Assembly (NCBI GenBank): GCA_963580455.1
Contig: OY756969.1
Span: 17,518,760 to 17,582,759 of the forward strand
From: Euonymus europaeus
Taxonomy: Eukaryota > Streptophyta > Magnoliopsida > Celastrales > Celastraceae
Direction: 5' to 3'
DNA: 64,000 bases
Each line of letters begins with the position of its first letter. The stretch's first letter is position 1. The notes under the pieces are model-generated. The model saw only the letters and a list, made by a program, of their open reading frames with translations. It did no database searches and was not told the DNA's origin. A program made the translations under genes and the position numbers. Positions 24,171-34,284 of the stretch are shown one piece after another.

Positions 24171-24705
24171 ATCAAAGTATTGGTTTCTCCAAATATTCTA
24201 TTTTTAGGGAATATATTTCATAAATAATAATAAGCAAACTTTTATTAAAAATAAAATGATAAAGGTTCGATTTATTTGGATCTCATATTTTAAAAATAAT
24301 TGAGATGGAGGACTTGAAAGTATTCAGCTCCGTCTGAAGTTTTAATTATATCATCACTTAAATAAGTTAGTTTAACATTTATTCAAAATTAATGGAACTT
24401 CTTCTACCATTTTGACAATAAATTATTTTTTTTTCGAACACATGAAATTTATTAAAAAAATTTGAGACATACAAAAATATTTTTAAGAAAAAGCATAAAT
24501 AATTTAAAAGGCGACCGACTAGGGAGTTGTGGGGTGCCTAACACCTTCCCCACACTCAATAGACCCCCTTACCCATTTTCTCTGATTCGCAGACCTAACA
24601 TTTTAGTGTCCAATTGCACTATAATCAATTGGTGGCGACTCTTACATTTTACACATTTTTTTCTCAAATAGCGCCGGTACGCGTCGTGATTTCGGTTGCG
24701 ACAAC

Positions 24706-24723
24706 TGGCGACTCTGCTGGGGA
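24706..24723 (+). promoter_or_regulatory. Primer-binding site
   Basis: TGGCGACTCTGCTGGGGA starts two bases after the 5' LTR. This form is typical of Tat/Ogre elements, where it is usually assigned to tRNA-Arg (from memory). Confidence 0.8.
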
Positions 24724-24851
24724 AGGCAGGTTTTTTTTACCAAAGGGGTCGAGCCTTTATATTAGTAATGTTTATGCTTTTCTTAATTTTTTTTGTGAAG
24801 TATTAATATTATAGTTTATTGATTGGTATGTCTTAAAACACATTTACACAC

Positions 24852-25085
24852 ACGTAACCCTATACCCGGGTTTCTTCTTATGATTAGTGAGGGTTGACCT
24901 ACCACCTTTTTGGGATTTACTTCCCTGTGTAGGTGGAGGAAGACACTCTCCTGGATTGACGTCCTCTTAAAGTTTTAAGGGATGGATTTTTGTTATCCAA
25001 GTATGGATCAAAAGTCACATAATCCAGTAAACCTCTCGCGTAGTCGCGTTTTAGTTTAGATACACAACCCAAATGCACATTAGAC
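24852..25085 (+). repeat. Leader segment, first copy
   Basis: Untranslated leader block (from about TAACCCTATACCCGGGTTT to ATGCACATTAGA). A diverged copy occurs at 31633-31865 inside the same element. Confidence 0.85.
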
Positions 25086-25296
25086 CTCCAGACATGTTAG
25101 GATTATCTATCAAACTAGGAACAACAAGGGTATCCTTATTTCTAACAGTTTATTACTATCTTATGATTAATTGTACATAATTTGCTCATACCCAAGTTGT
25201 GGTTTGTTTTACATGTCCTAAATTGGAAATCCCCTTCCTATTTTTTGTTCATACATACACTAGAGCACAAATCTTTGTAATCTAATTAGATAGTAC

Positions 25297-25725
25297 TTGC
25301 AGAATGATCATACCGATGGGACCAATGCAATAACATTAGAAGATTTTCAAGAGGTCAGGGAGAAGTTAGAAAAATTACAAGAAAGATGGGGAGACAGTTT
25401 GAAAGAAGATCAATTTTTGGGACCAGTGAAGAAAATTACATTCCTAACTCAGGCACCAGCAGCCCTAGCTGAGTTATGGGAAGAACAAGATTTGCATACA
25501 AGGAAAGTTTTCAGAAGTGCCTATGGACGAATCGACTATCTGTTGACCATACAAGCACCAGTAACTCTCCTCCAGGCAGCCATGCACCATTGGGACCCGA
25601 CATATAGGTGTTTTGTCTTTAGGTCAGTTGACTTGTCACCATTGATTGAAGAATATGCCGACTTATTGGGATACGCCAAGCACACTAATAAAATCTACAA
25701 TCCCGGAAAGAAGGCTTATACATAG
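25297..25725 (+). pseudogene. gag: Tat-type gag N-terminal remnant
   Basis: A 142-codon frame. The wording around YRCFVFRSVDLSPLIEEYADLL is the conserved N-terminal domain of gag in Tat-type elements. It ends at a stop at 25723-25725 immediately before protease-linker sequence, so the capsid core and any zinc knuckle are deleted. A start at 25297 is only the first ATG; TTGCAG just upstream could be a splice acceptor. Confidence 0.7.
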
Positions 25726-26994
25726 TGAATATATGATCGTAGATCAACTAAAAAAGACCCCAGCAAGAATTTCGATTTTGGAACTGATAATGAGCTCAGA
25801 ACCACATAGGCAAGTCCTGTTGAGAATGTTGAATCAAGCTTATGTGCCTAACAAAATTCCTACAGAGGCCTTTGATAACATTGTGGGAAATGTGTTGGCT
25901 TCTCATTTACTGTCTTTTACTGAGGATGAAATTTCGTCTGACGGAATGGGGCATAACAGAGCTCTGCATATTTCCGCTATGTGTCAAGGAAAGGAGTTGG
26001 CAAGCATTTTGATAGATAATGGGTCGTCACTTAATATTCTTCCTAAAGAAACTTTCGAGAGATTGCCTATTGACAAGTCTTATCTCAAAGAAGTACCCAT
26101 GGTAGTAAGGACATTTGACGGAACTCGAAGTGAAATCATGGGAGAAATTGAGATACCATTAGAGGTGGCCAGTATAACTTTCAATGTGCCATTTGTGGTC
26201 ATGGATATTTCTCCCACTTACAGTTGTTTGTTGGGGCGACCTTGGATCCATACTGCGGGGGTTGTTCCATCCTCATTGCATTAGATGCTTAAGTTCGCCC
26301 ATAATGGAAGGGTCTATATAGTAAAGGGCCAATCTGAATGGATGGTTGCTAGCTTGTCTGCTGATGGTCATATTGATGCTCCAATGATTGGAGTTGAAAG
26401 TTCTTTTCAGTCTTTCGAAATTGCTAGCGCTACCTATGCAAAGGATGGGTGTTATCCTGCGAAGCCGGAGTTATCAAAGGCAGTAAAAAATGTTGCCAAA
26501 TTTATGTTAAAAAAAGGGTATTGCCCAGGAGAAGGCCTTGGAAAGAATCAGCAAGGGATCAAGAGGCCAATAGAATTGGTAAAGCACCCTGAGCGCTGGG
26601 GTTTAGGTTACATACCAACTAGGGCTGACAAGATCAGAATACAAGAAGAGAAGCAGGCAAAGAAGACCGTAAAGCATGAAAGGAGGTTAGAGGTTCAAAG
26701 TGAATTACCCCCTTGGCTTTATGACACATTTATCTATGGAGGGATGCAGAATAAGATAAGAATGATTGACACTGGGGTAGTTTTTGGGAAGATCCAAAAA
26801 CTACCTTGTGAAAGTTCAATTGATCAAGTTGGGGCAAGTTTGACAAATCTGTTTGATCAGTTTCACATTGCTGTTGTAGAGGAAGAGCAAAGCTTGGTCA
26901 CTGCATCTAATTTCGTTATCTCACGTCCTCCGGGATTTTGCCTTAGCAACTGGACCAGCTTGGAATTCCCAGTATCTCTCAGAGACTTGCAAGA
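25726..26994 (+). pseudogene. Tat-type aspartic protease with G-patch domain
   Basis: The protease signature ILIDNGSSLNILP lies near 26010-26050 (Asp-Asn-Gly, common in this lineage), followed by CLLGRPWIHTAG. A TAG at 26282-26284 interrupts the frame where a Gln codon would fit. The frame then goes on to a clear G-patch, GYCPGEGLGKNQQGIKRP, near 26518-26571. The frame otherwise stays open to the proposed splice donor at 26995. G-patch domains are known after the protease in Ogre/Tat polyproteins. Confidence 0.8.
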
Positions 26995-27245
26995 GTAATT
27001 CCGAGTGCATTACCATTGATAACCTAACTCATGGTTTTCATTTGGATATTGTGTAATGAGTATGCTTGCTTTTATTTCAAATAAATTTTATAGTGTGGCG
27101 TTTGCATGTTTTCAACTTAGCAACATTTTCCCTTCACGAAATAAAAGATTTGTGCAATAGTTATCCATATTTAATCACCTTTGTTCCAAATTCTCTATTC
27201 ATTGGTTCTCCGTTTCAATTCCACTCTCATTCAATTCTTTAACAG
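26995..27245 (+). other. Intron between protease and RT (Ogre-type)
   Basis: 251 bp from GTAATT at 26995 to a pyrimidine-rich TTTAACAG ending at 27245. Removing it restores a Glu codon across the junction and joins the G-patch frame directly to the RT frame. Unspliced, the upstream frame stops at once (TAA at 26996-26998). Splicing at this position is known in Ogre elements. Here it is predicted only. Confidence 0.75.
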
Positions 27246-28881
27246 GACTGAAAATGATGATAACAAAGAAGACGAACTTAACAAACCAAATTTTGATGCA
27301 CCTATTAGCAATGTTGAATTTGACTATGAAACTGAGGAAGAAGTAGAAATTTTACCTGAAATAATGAGACAGATCAATCAAGAAGAAAAGATAATACAAC
27401 CATACCTCGAAAAAACTGAAGTGGTGAGTTTGGGAACTGAAATAGAGAAGAAAGAGGTCAAAATAGGTGCTGCTTTTGAGGGAGAGGACAAAAAGAAGTT
27501 AATAGATATATTGCATAATTACCAGAATGTCTTTGCATGGTCTTATCGTGACATGCCTGGTCTTGATGCAAATATTGTTGTTCACAAGTTGTCGTTGATA
27601 CCAAAATGCCCTCCCGTGAAGCAAAAGTTGAGAAGATTGAAAACAGATATGCTGCTGAGGATAAGAGATGAAGTGAAGAAACAATTTGACGCAGGATTTT
27701 TAGCGGTAGCTCAATATCCTGAATGGGTAGCAAATATTGTGCCGGTTCCTAAAAAAGATGGCAAGGTTCGAATGTGCGTGGACTACAGGGATCTCAATCG
27801 TGCAAGCCCAAAAGATAACTTCCCTCTCCCTCATAGTGATGTCTTGGTGGACAATACAGCCCAACATTCAACTTTTTCTTTTATGGATGGGTTTTCAGGA
27901 TATAACCAAATTAAAATGGAACCGGGAGATCAGGAGAAAACAACTTTCATTACCTTATGGGGAATGTTCTGTTATAAAGTCATGCCATTTGGTTTGAAGA
28001 ATGCAGGGGCAACTTACCAGAGGGCTATGGTCATCTTGTTTCATGACATGATGCACAAAGAGGCACAAAGAGGTTGAAGTATATGTTGATGATATGATAG
28101 CGAAATCTAAATAATGTGAGGATCATATCACAAATCTTCAGAAGTTAATCGATCGATTACGAAAGCATCAATTGAAATTGAATCCATCGAAGTGCACCTT
28201 TGGGGCAACCTCGGGGAAGTTGCTAGGGTTCATTGTAAGCAGGAAAGGAATTGAAGTAGATCCTGACAAAGTTAAAGTAATCTTGGAGATGCCTCCACCT
28301 CGCACTGAGAAAGAAGTTAGGGGTTTCTTAGGAAGATTGAATTACATTGCACGATTTATTTCGCAATTAACGACTACTTGTGAACCCATTTTCAAGTTAT
28401 TACGTAAAAGCAGCTCAACAAAATGGAATGAGGAATGCCAACTGGCATTCGAGCAAATTAAGCGATATTTGCAGAATCCTCCAGTGTTGATGCCTCATGT
28501 GGTTGGTAGACCACTTATACTCTATTTAACAATTTCAGAGATTTCAATGGGTTGTATGCTTGGACAACATGATTCATCAGGAAGGATAGAGCATGCCATC
28601 TATTACTTGAGTAAGAAATTTACAAGTTGTGAAACTAATTAATCAATGTTGGAGAAAACTTGCTGCTCGCTAGTTTGGGTGGCACATAGGCTTAGGCAAT
28701 ACATGTTGTATCATACTACATGGTTGATTTACAGGATGGATCCTATCAAATACATTTTTGAGAAGCCTTCACTTTCAGGAAGGATTGCTAAGTGGCAGAT
28801 GTTACTTTTGGAATATGATATTTTGTACGTGACACAAAAGGCAATCAAAGGAAGGGCAATAGCATATTATTTGGCCGATTG
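27246..28881 (+). pseudogene. Gypsy reverse transcriptase and first RNase H
   Basis: An acidic linker leads to RT motifs VKQKLRRLKTDM, PVPKKDGKVRMCVDYRDLN, FMDGFSGYNQI and MPFGLKNAGATYQRAM. An exact 10-bp tandem duplication (CACAAAGAGG, 28053-28072) then shifts the frame and brings the stop at 28077. The shifted frame resumes with the catalytic YVDDMIAKSK, soon hits TAA, and goes on to LNPSKCTFGATSGKLLGF and an RNase H with stops at about 28640 and 28880. No active RT can be made from this copy. Confidence 0.9.
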
Positions 28882-29401
28882 AGCAATTAATGATCCTCAG
28901 TCTATGAATTTAGGGTTCCCAGATATCGACATCATGGCAATATCAGAGGATCAAAGCCAGAAAGAATTGGAAGAATGGACTTTGTTATTTGACGATGCAT
29001 CTAATATTTTAGGATGCGGAATTGGAGCAGCATTGATATTACCCGAAGAGAATGTTATCCCGTTCACAGCCAAGCTATATTTTGAATGTACCAATAATGT
29101 GGTTGAGTATGAAGCATGCACAATGGGGATTCAAGCAGCTATTGACATGGGAATTAAAAGGTTGCAAGTCTATGGGGATTCACAATTGGTGTTTAGACAA
29201 TTGAATGATGAATGGGAGACCAAAGATGGTAAACTCATCCCATACCATCGACACATCAAAAAACTAACCAAGTTTTTCGATTGGATAGAGTTTGACCATA
29301 TTCCAAGGGAGGAGAACCAGATAGCAGATGCTCTAGCAACCTTGGCAGCCATGTTCAATATAGATCCGAAAGGTGAAGGGCAGGTGATTAATATTGAGAA
29401 G
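28882..29401 (+). pseudogene. Archaeal-type RNase H (second RNase H)
   Basis: EEWTLLFDDASNILGCGIGA, then NNVVEYEACTMGIQAA, QVYGDSQLVFRQL and EENQIADALATLA give the D-E-D pattern of RNase HI. A second RNase H beside the RT-linked one is diagnostic of Tat elements. The domain itself is open but lies between stops at about 28880 and 29402. Confidence 0.85.
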
Positions 29402-29404
29402 TGA

Positions 29405-30703
29405 GAAGTTCAAGGGTATTGTTCAAATGTGGAAGAAGAGCCAGATAGTAAACCTTGGTATCATGATATCTGGCAGTACATTGAGAAGAAAGAATATCCA
29501 TCAGGAGCATCGGAGAATGACAAATGCACCATCAGAAGATTGGCTGGGTCTTTCTTTTTAAATAAAAATATCCTTTATAAAAAGAATGATGGTGTAGTAT
29601 TACTACGTTGTGTTGATGTCATTGAAGCCAAACAGCTCATGGAAGAGATTCATGAAGGAATATGCGGAACCCATTCCAGTGGACACTCAGTGGCATGAAA
29701 GATTATTCGCGCAGGTTATTACTGGTTAACTATGGAGAAAGATTGCATAGAATATGCACGCAAATGTTACAAGTGTCAGGTGTATGCAGACAGAACACAT
29801 GTCCCTGTCAACCCGTTACACGTATTATCATCACCATGGCCTTTCTCAATGTGGGGTCTGGATGTCATTGGTCCAATAGAACCGAAAGCTTCTAATGGAC
29901 ATCGTTTCATTTTGGTAGCCATTGATTACTTCACCAAATGGGTGGAAGCTACTTCTTATTCCAGTGTGACAAGTAATGTGGTTCTGCGATTTTTGAGGAA
30001 GGAAATCGTGTGTCGATATGGAGTCCCAGAAAGAATTATTACTAATAATGGTACGAATTTCAATAGTAAGATGGTGAAAGATTTTTGTGATCAGTTCAAA
30101 ATTAATCACCATAATTCAACACCATATCGTCCAAAGATGAATGGAGCAGTCGAAGCAGCAAATAAAAATATCAAGAAGATCATTGGAAAGATGACAGTAA
30201 ACTACAAAGATTGGCATGAGAAGCTCTCTTATGCCCTGTATGGTTACCGTACATCAATACGCACATCCACTGGAGAGACTCCTTTCTCTTTAGTGTATGG
30301 AATGGAGGCTGTTTTGCCTATTGAGGTAGAGATACCCTCTCTTCGAGTGATTTTAGAAGCAGGTTTGGAAGAATCAGAATGGGTCAAAATACGATACGAA
30401 CAATTGAATTTGATTGAAGAGCGAAGATTACAAGTGATCTTTAAGGGACAATTGTATCAAAGAAGATTGGTAAAAGCACATGATAAAAGAGTTCGACCTC
30501 GTTATTTCAGAGAGGGAGATCTAGTTTTGAAAATGATTTTGCCGCCTCAAAAAGATCACCGAGGTAAATGGACTCCAAATTATGAAGGACCATATGTGGT
30601 TAAGAAAGCTTTTGAAGGAGGGACATTGATATTGACTAGAATGGATGGGGAATATTTGCTTCAGCCAGTAAATGCTGATACAGTAAAAAAGTGCTACTCA
30701 TAA
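29405..30703 (+). pseudogene. Gypsy integrase with a damaged active site
   Basis: An HHCC finger (HEGICGTHSSGH to CYKCQ) is cut by a stop at 29696-29698. The core follows in open frame: D in MWGLDVIGP, then ITNNGTNF where Tat elements have ITDNGTNF, then E in NGAVEAANKN. The second catalytic Asp is thus Asn (AAT at 30044-30046). The C-terminal part contains VYGMEAVLPIE and GPYVVKKAF and ends at 30701-30703. With the stop and the lost Asp, strand transfer is not expected. Confidence 0.9.
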
Positions 30704-31632
30704 AAAGGCTCGCTGGATTGAAAGCTCGAAAAAGTGGTCCATGCAAAATTAGAGTAGTAATGAGATTAAGATGGAATTATTGGTATTTTCAATGGAGTTT
30801 GGAGGAATGTTTTGGTTGGAAGAATGGTGAAAAGTACCCAGATAAAGTGCACGACTGAATTCATTAGTTGGGTCTGGGAATAAGTCAACCTCAGTGAGAA
30901 AATCAGGTTTAACAATTGTGAAATAGGTGTACACAAAAACTGAGGCAGTTTTTGCGTTAGAATCGGAGTTATTACATTTATGTCCTGTAAAAATGTTGCC
31001 ATATGCACCCTCCATATGTTTACAAAGTACAGTGTCTCCGTTTCTTTTACCTTTCTTCCCGATGTATTATGTACATACAGGACTAGTGTTCCCAACTTTT
31101 TCTAGTTCATGGTTTCTTTATTCATCTTCACTTTCATTAACATCTGCATTCCTATTCACATCTTCTTGTAAATTTGCATATCATACAAATGTCTCCATAC
31201 TATTGATTTATTTGAAATTGAAGTGATGTCATACAAGAAGCATAATACATGCATTAGGACATTACTCTTCGCGAGGATTTGAGAGATATTTAGCAGATAC
31301 AACTGTAAGGAAGCATGGAGAAGTCAAAACGACATGGGAGATGTGGAAATTTGAATAATAGTCCGATTCAAGTGAAAGAGGAAACAATGTATATTTGATG
31401 ACAAAAGGAAAAATGGTGCAGGACCGGGAATAGCAGAATGATTTGCAAATAGAAACTGATAAAAAATTTTTCCGAATAAAGGTGGAGGAGAAATTTGGTC
31501 AATATGCGAAAGATTGGGGGATGATAGGGATGATGATGCTCATGATGAGATGACCCAACAAAAATAAAAGAAAATAATAAAATGTATAACGTGACCAAAC
31601 GCAATACCAACTTTTTATTTTCTTTGATAAAA
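30704..31632 (+). other. First 3' untranslated-like region of the Tat element
   Basis: No coding signal. It starts with a CTCGCTGGATTGAAAGC type phrase seen after integrase in such elements. A stretch around 31250 (TGCATTAGGACATTACTC) matches 35530 in the second unit. Confidence 0.55.
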
Positions 31633-31865
31633 ACATAACCCTATGCCCGGGTTTTCCTTGTAATTAGTGAGGGTTGACCTACCACCTTTTTGGGATTTAC
31701 TTCCCTGCATAGGTGGGGGAAGACACTCTCCTGGATCGACGTCCTCTTAAAGTATTAAGGGATGGACTTTTGTTATCCAAGTATGGATCAAAAGTCACAT
31801 GATCCAGTGGCCTCTCGCAAAGTTGCGTTATAGTTAGATATGCCACTCGTATGCACATTAGATAA
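31633..31865 (+). repeat. Leader segment, second copy
   Basis: Diverged copy of 24852-25085 in the same orientation, about 6.8 kb downstream. There is no primer site or LTR in front of it. Confidence 0.85.
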
Positions 31866-32159
31866 CCCTAGATCCGGTTCGAGACCTTCAGAAGTTTGTA
31901 GGAACTTGACCCTAATTAAGAACCACAGGAAACACTTTTGTTCTTAACTCTACTTATATATACGTTTGTCCATCATTTGCATGTTCATTAACTACTCACA
32001 CATGTTCATATGTATATTTCATACACATTATTCATGACATTTGCATCCACAATGATTTAGAGAAAATCCATCGATCGGTTTTATGACAACTTTATGTTTA
32101 GGGTTTTTCTAAGAAGTGTCAATCTGCCCAATATTGGGGCAATTTTGGGGGAAATTAAC

Positions 32160-32800
32160 TCTTAATCTTATGGTTGGACAAATTTAAATGCATTATGCTA
32201 GGGAAACATTTGGGAAATTTAGTGAGCAATTTAAAAAGTCTCATGTTACTATTCTGGAAAAGGATCAAAACTCTCATGATAATCCTTGTTATGTCATCTC
32301 ACGACCATTGAGTTTTGATCATTAACTGGATCAGTTTGGGGATTTCCAATCTCATGAAAATTGTCTCTAAGAGTAATCTCCAAAATGCACCACCATCTAT
32401 GTTCTATCATGACTTTGATTTGATGAAGTTTTATATTACGAAATTTGCATATTTCTATTATGTCCCTTGTGAAGTAAAAGTCCATGTTCCAAATTTCTGC
32501 ATGAATTCACCCTCATTCTTCATCATTTCCAAATGTTAAATCTTAATCATTCCATCCAACAAGATTGAAATTGATGATAATTAAGAAGATGAGTCTAATA
32601 AAACCTTTTTCCGGTGTACTCAATGACAATGTTGAATCTTCCTTTAGCACTGGAAATGAATTTGAGCTATCATCAGATTGGCTTAGATATTTCATTCGAG
32701 AATGGAGTCATTCAAGTACTTTTTTTGAGAAACCATCTATTGCGGGGAAAATGGAAAATGAAAAATGATATGCTATACAGCAGTATTAGTTTGTTTGGCA
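32160..32800 (+). pseudogene. Second, decayed protease-RT linker copy, intron included
   Basis: Around 32290-32380 the DNA parallels 26915-27010 (CATCTCACGACC against TATCTCACGTCC; AAGAGTAATC against AAGAGTAATT at the donor). Around 32560 it parallels the start of the RT exon at 27241-27290. No RT core follows. Confidence 0.6.
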
Positions 32801-33174
32801 GAATAAATAGTTGATAACTTGTCACCGATTATAACGGTCAAAGTTCACTTCCACTGGTCACCATCTGCAATCAGATTCATGCCCATATTGTCAAAAGCAG
32901 TGTCATATCACCATTATGTGATTCAGGCTTATTTTTCAAATTTCTACAGCCTACTATCAATTATTTCCCGACACGAGGCTCATGATGTAATTGACATCAC
33001 GAGATTTTATGCTGTTGTCCACCCAAATTATTCAAAAGGCTAATTGCCAAGATCTTCCCCGTTATATTACTGGAATACCCTGTCTGAAGTCCTTCACCAA
33101 GTGGGCAACTCACTACCTTTCTCTTTTTGAGAAGTCCTTTGCTCCTTTAGTTGAGTTTCTTTCTGATACACGTT

Positions 33175-34284
33175 ATGGCTTCCAAAAAACAATGTACACA
33201 ATCTCTTCAGATATATGATGAAAATATCTTTGTGAGTCAGGAAGCATTTAAAAGATACCAACAATCAGTTGGTGTGCAAAATATTATCCCGGAGAGAGGC
33301 ATCCAAGTTTCTTATACAACAGAGCCCACTATTGCTAGAATAATTGCTGAGCGAGGTTGGGAGAAGCTCGTTGCACAGCCAAAACCTGCAGTTGTTCAGT
33401 TGGTAAGAGAATTTTATGCCAATGCAATGGTTGGATATGGACAGATAAATGTTCGAGGTGTAAGGGTTTCATTTGATAGCCAAACTATTAATGACGTTTA
33501 CAATCTTCCAAACTTTGCCAACGATGATTTTTCTAAGTCGCTAGAATCTGATGTTGATATGGATGCAGTAATTCGTACAGTATGTAAACCAGGCGCTGTC
33601 TGGAAGAAATTTAGAGGGGTGGGAGTCTCGTTCCCTGCAGCATCTATGACCAGGAACATCAAGGCTTGGATGCGTTTTATTTGGGCGAAACTCATGCCTA
33701 GAACTCATTCAGTTGACGTTTCAAAAGATAGAGCATTATTGCTTTATTCTATTATGTCTGGAAAATCGATTGATGTCGGGAAAGTTTTACACAAGTCTAT
33801 TGTCCACAGCCTTCATACTACAACGACTATAGGGTTTTGCCTCCCTTCTCTTGTCTGTACATTATGTATGAGAGCTGGGGTTCATTGGGAATCAAATAAA
33901 GAGGTGCAATATCCACGACAAGTGATTGATCATAGGATGATCAATCATTACAAAGATGATGGAATTGTTGATGCTCATCCAGAGATTGGATCTTCTACTG
34001 TTCATTATTCCAGTTCATCAGGAACCACTGCTATAGTTGAAAGGATGATGCAGATTGAGGCACGTCTGGACTGCCTGTCCAAAAGTATTGATCAGTTAAT
34101 TACATATATTACAGGCTCTAATGGGACCATAGATCAGATGCACAATCAGCTGGCCAGCAACTTTGGAATGCATAGCATGCAGTTTTCGACTTCACTAGCC
34201 CAACAACAGGATCTTTATCCTCCAAAAAATCATGAAAACCCAGGATTTCAATCAGAGAATTTCTATTTTCCATCATTTCATTAA
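33175..34284 (+). CDS. Plant mobile-element accessory ORF (putative plant transposon protein domain)
   Basis: 369 codons from ATG GCT TCC AAA. Motifs IINVRG-like NVRGVRVSFDSQTINDVY, AWMRFIWAKLMPRTHSVDV, RALLLYSIMSGKSIDVGKV and CLPSLVCTLCMRAGV match the domain that Pfam calls putative plant transposon protein, common in Athila and Tat elements and of unknown function. A short coiled-coil-like stretch (IEARLDCLSKSIDQL) follows. An upstream in-frame ATG at 33151 is possible. It is the only sizeable intact frame in this element and lies where RT and integrase would be expected in the second unit. Confidence 0.7.
   Translation: MASKKQCTQSLQIYDENIFVSQEAFKRYQQSVGVQNIIPERGIQVSYTTEPTIARIIAERGWEKLVAQPKPAVVQLVREFYANAMVGYGQINVRGVRVSFDSQTINDVYNLPNFANDDFSKSLESDVDMDAVIRTVCKPGAVWKKFRGVGVSFPAASMTRNIKAWMRFIWAKLMPRTHSVDVSKDRALLLYSIMSGKSIDVGKVLHKSIVHSLHTTTTIGFCLPSLVCTLCMRAGVHWESNKEVQYPRQVIDHRMINHYKDDGIVDAHPEIGSSTVHYSSSSGTTAIVERMMQIEARLDCLSKSIDQLITYITGSNGTIDQMHNQLASNFGMHSMQFSTSLAQQQDLYPPKNHENPGFQSENFYFPSFH

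Larger units (their letters stand above)
22029..24703 (+). repeat. 5' LTR of the Tat/Ogre element (2,675 bp)
   Basis: Near-identical by eye to 38378-41125. It differs mainly by one fewer 58-bp repeat unit and a short purine indel near 22650. The GA-rich stretch 22260-22740 holds frames on both strands that look like chance. Confidence 0.95.

Noticed and set aside
31633..31640. Start of a separately inserted second element inside the Tat element
   Set aside because: No LTR, primer site or TSD is present at this junction, so a nested insertion is not supported.
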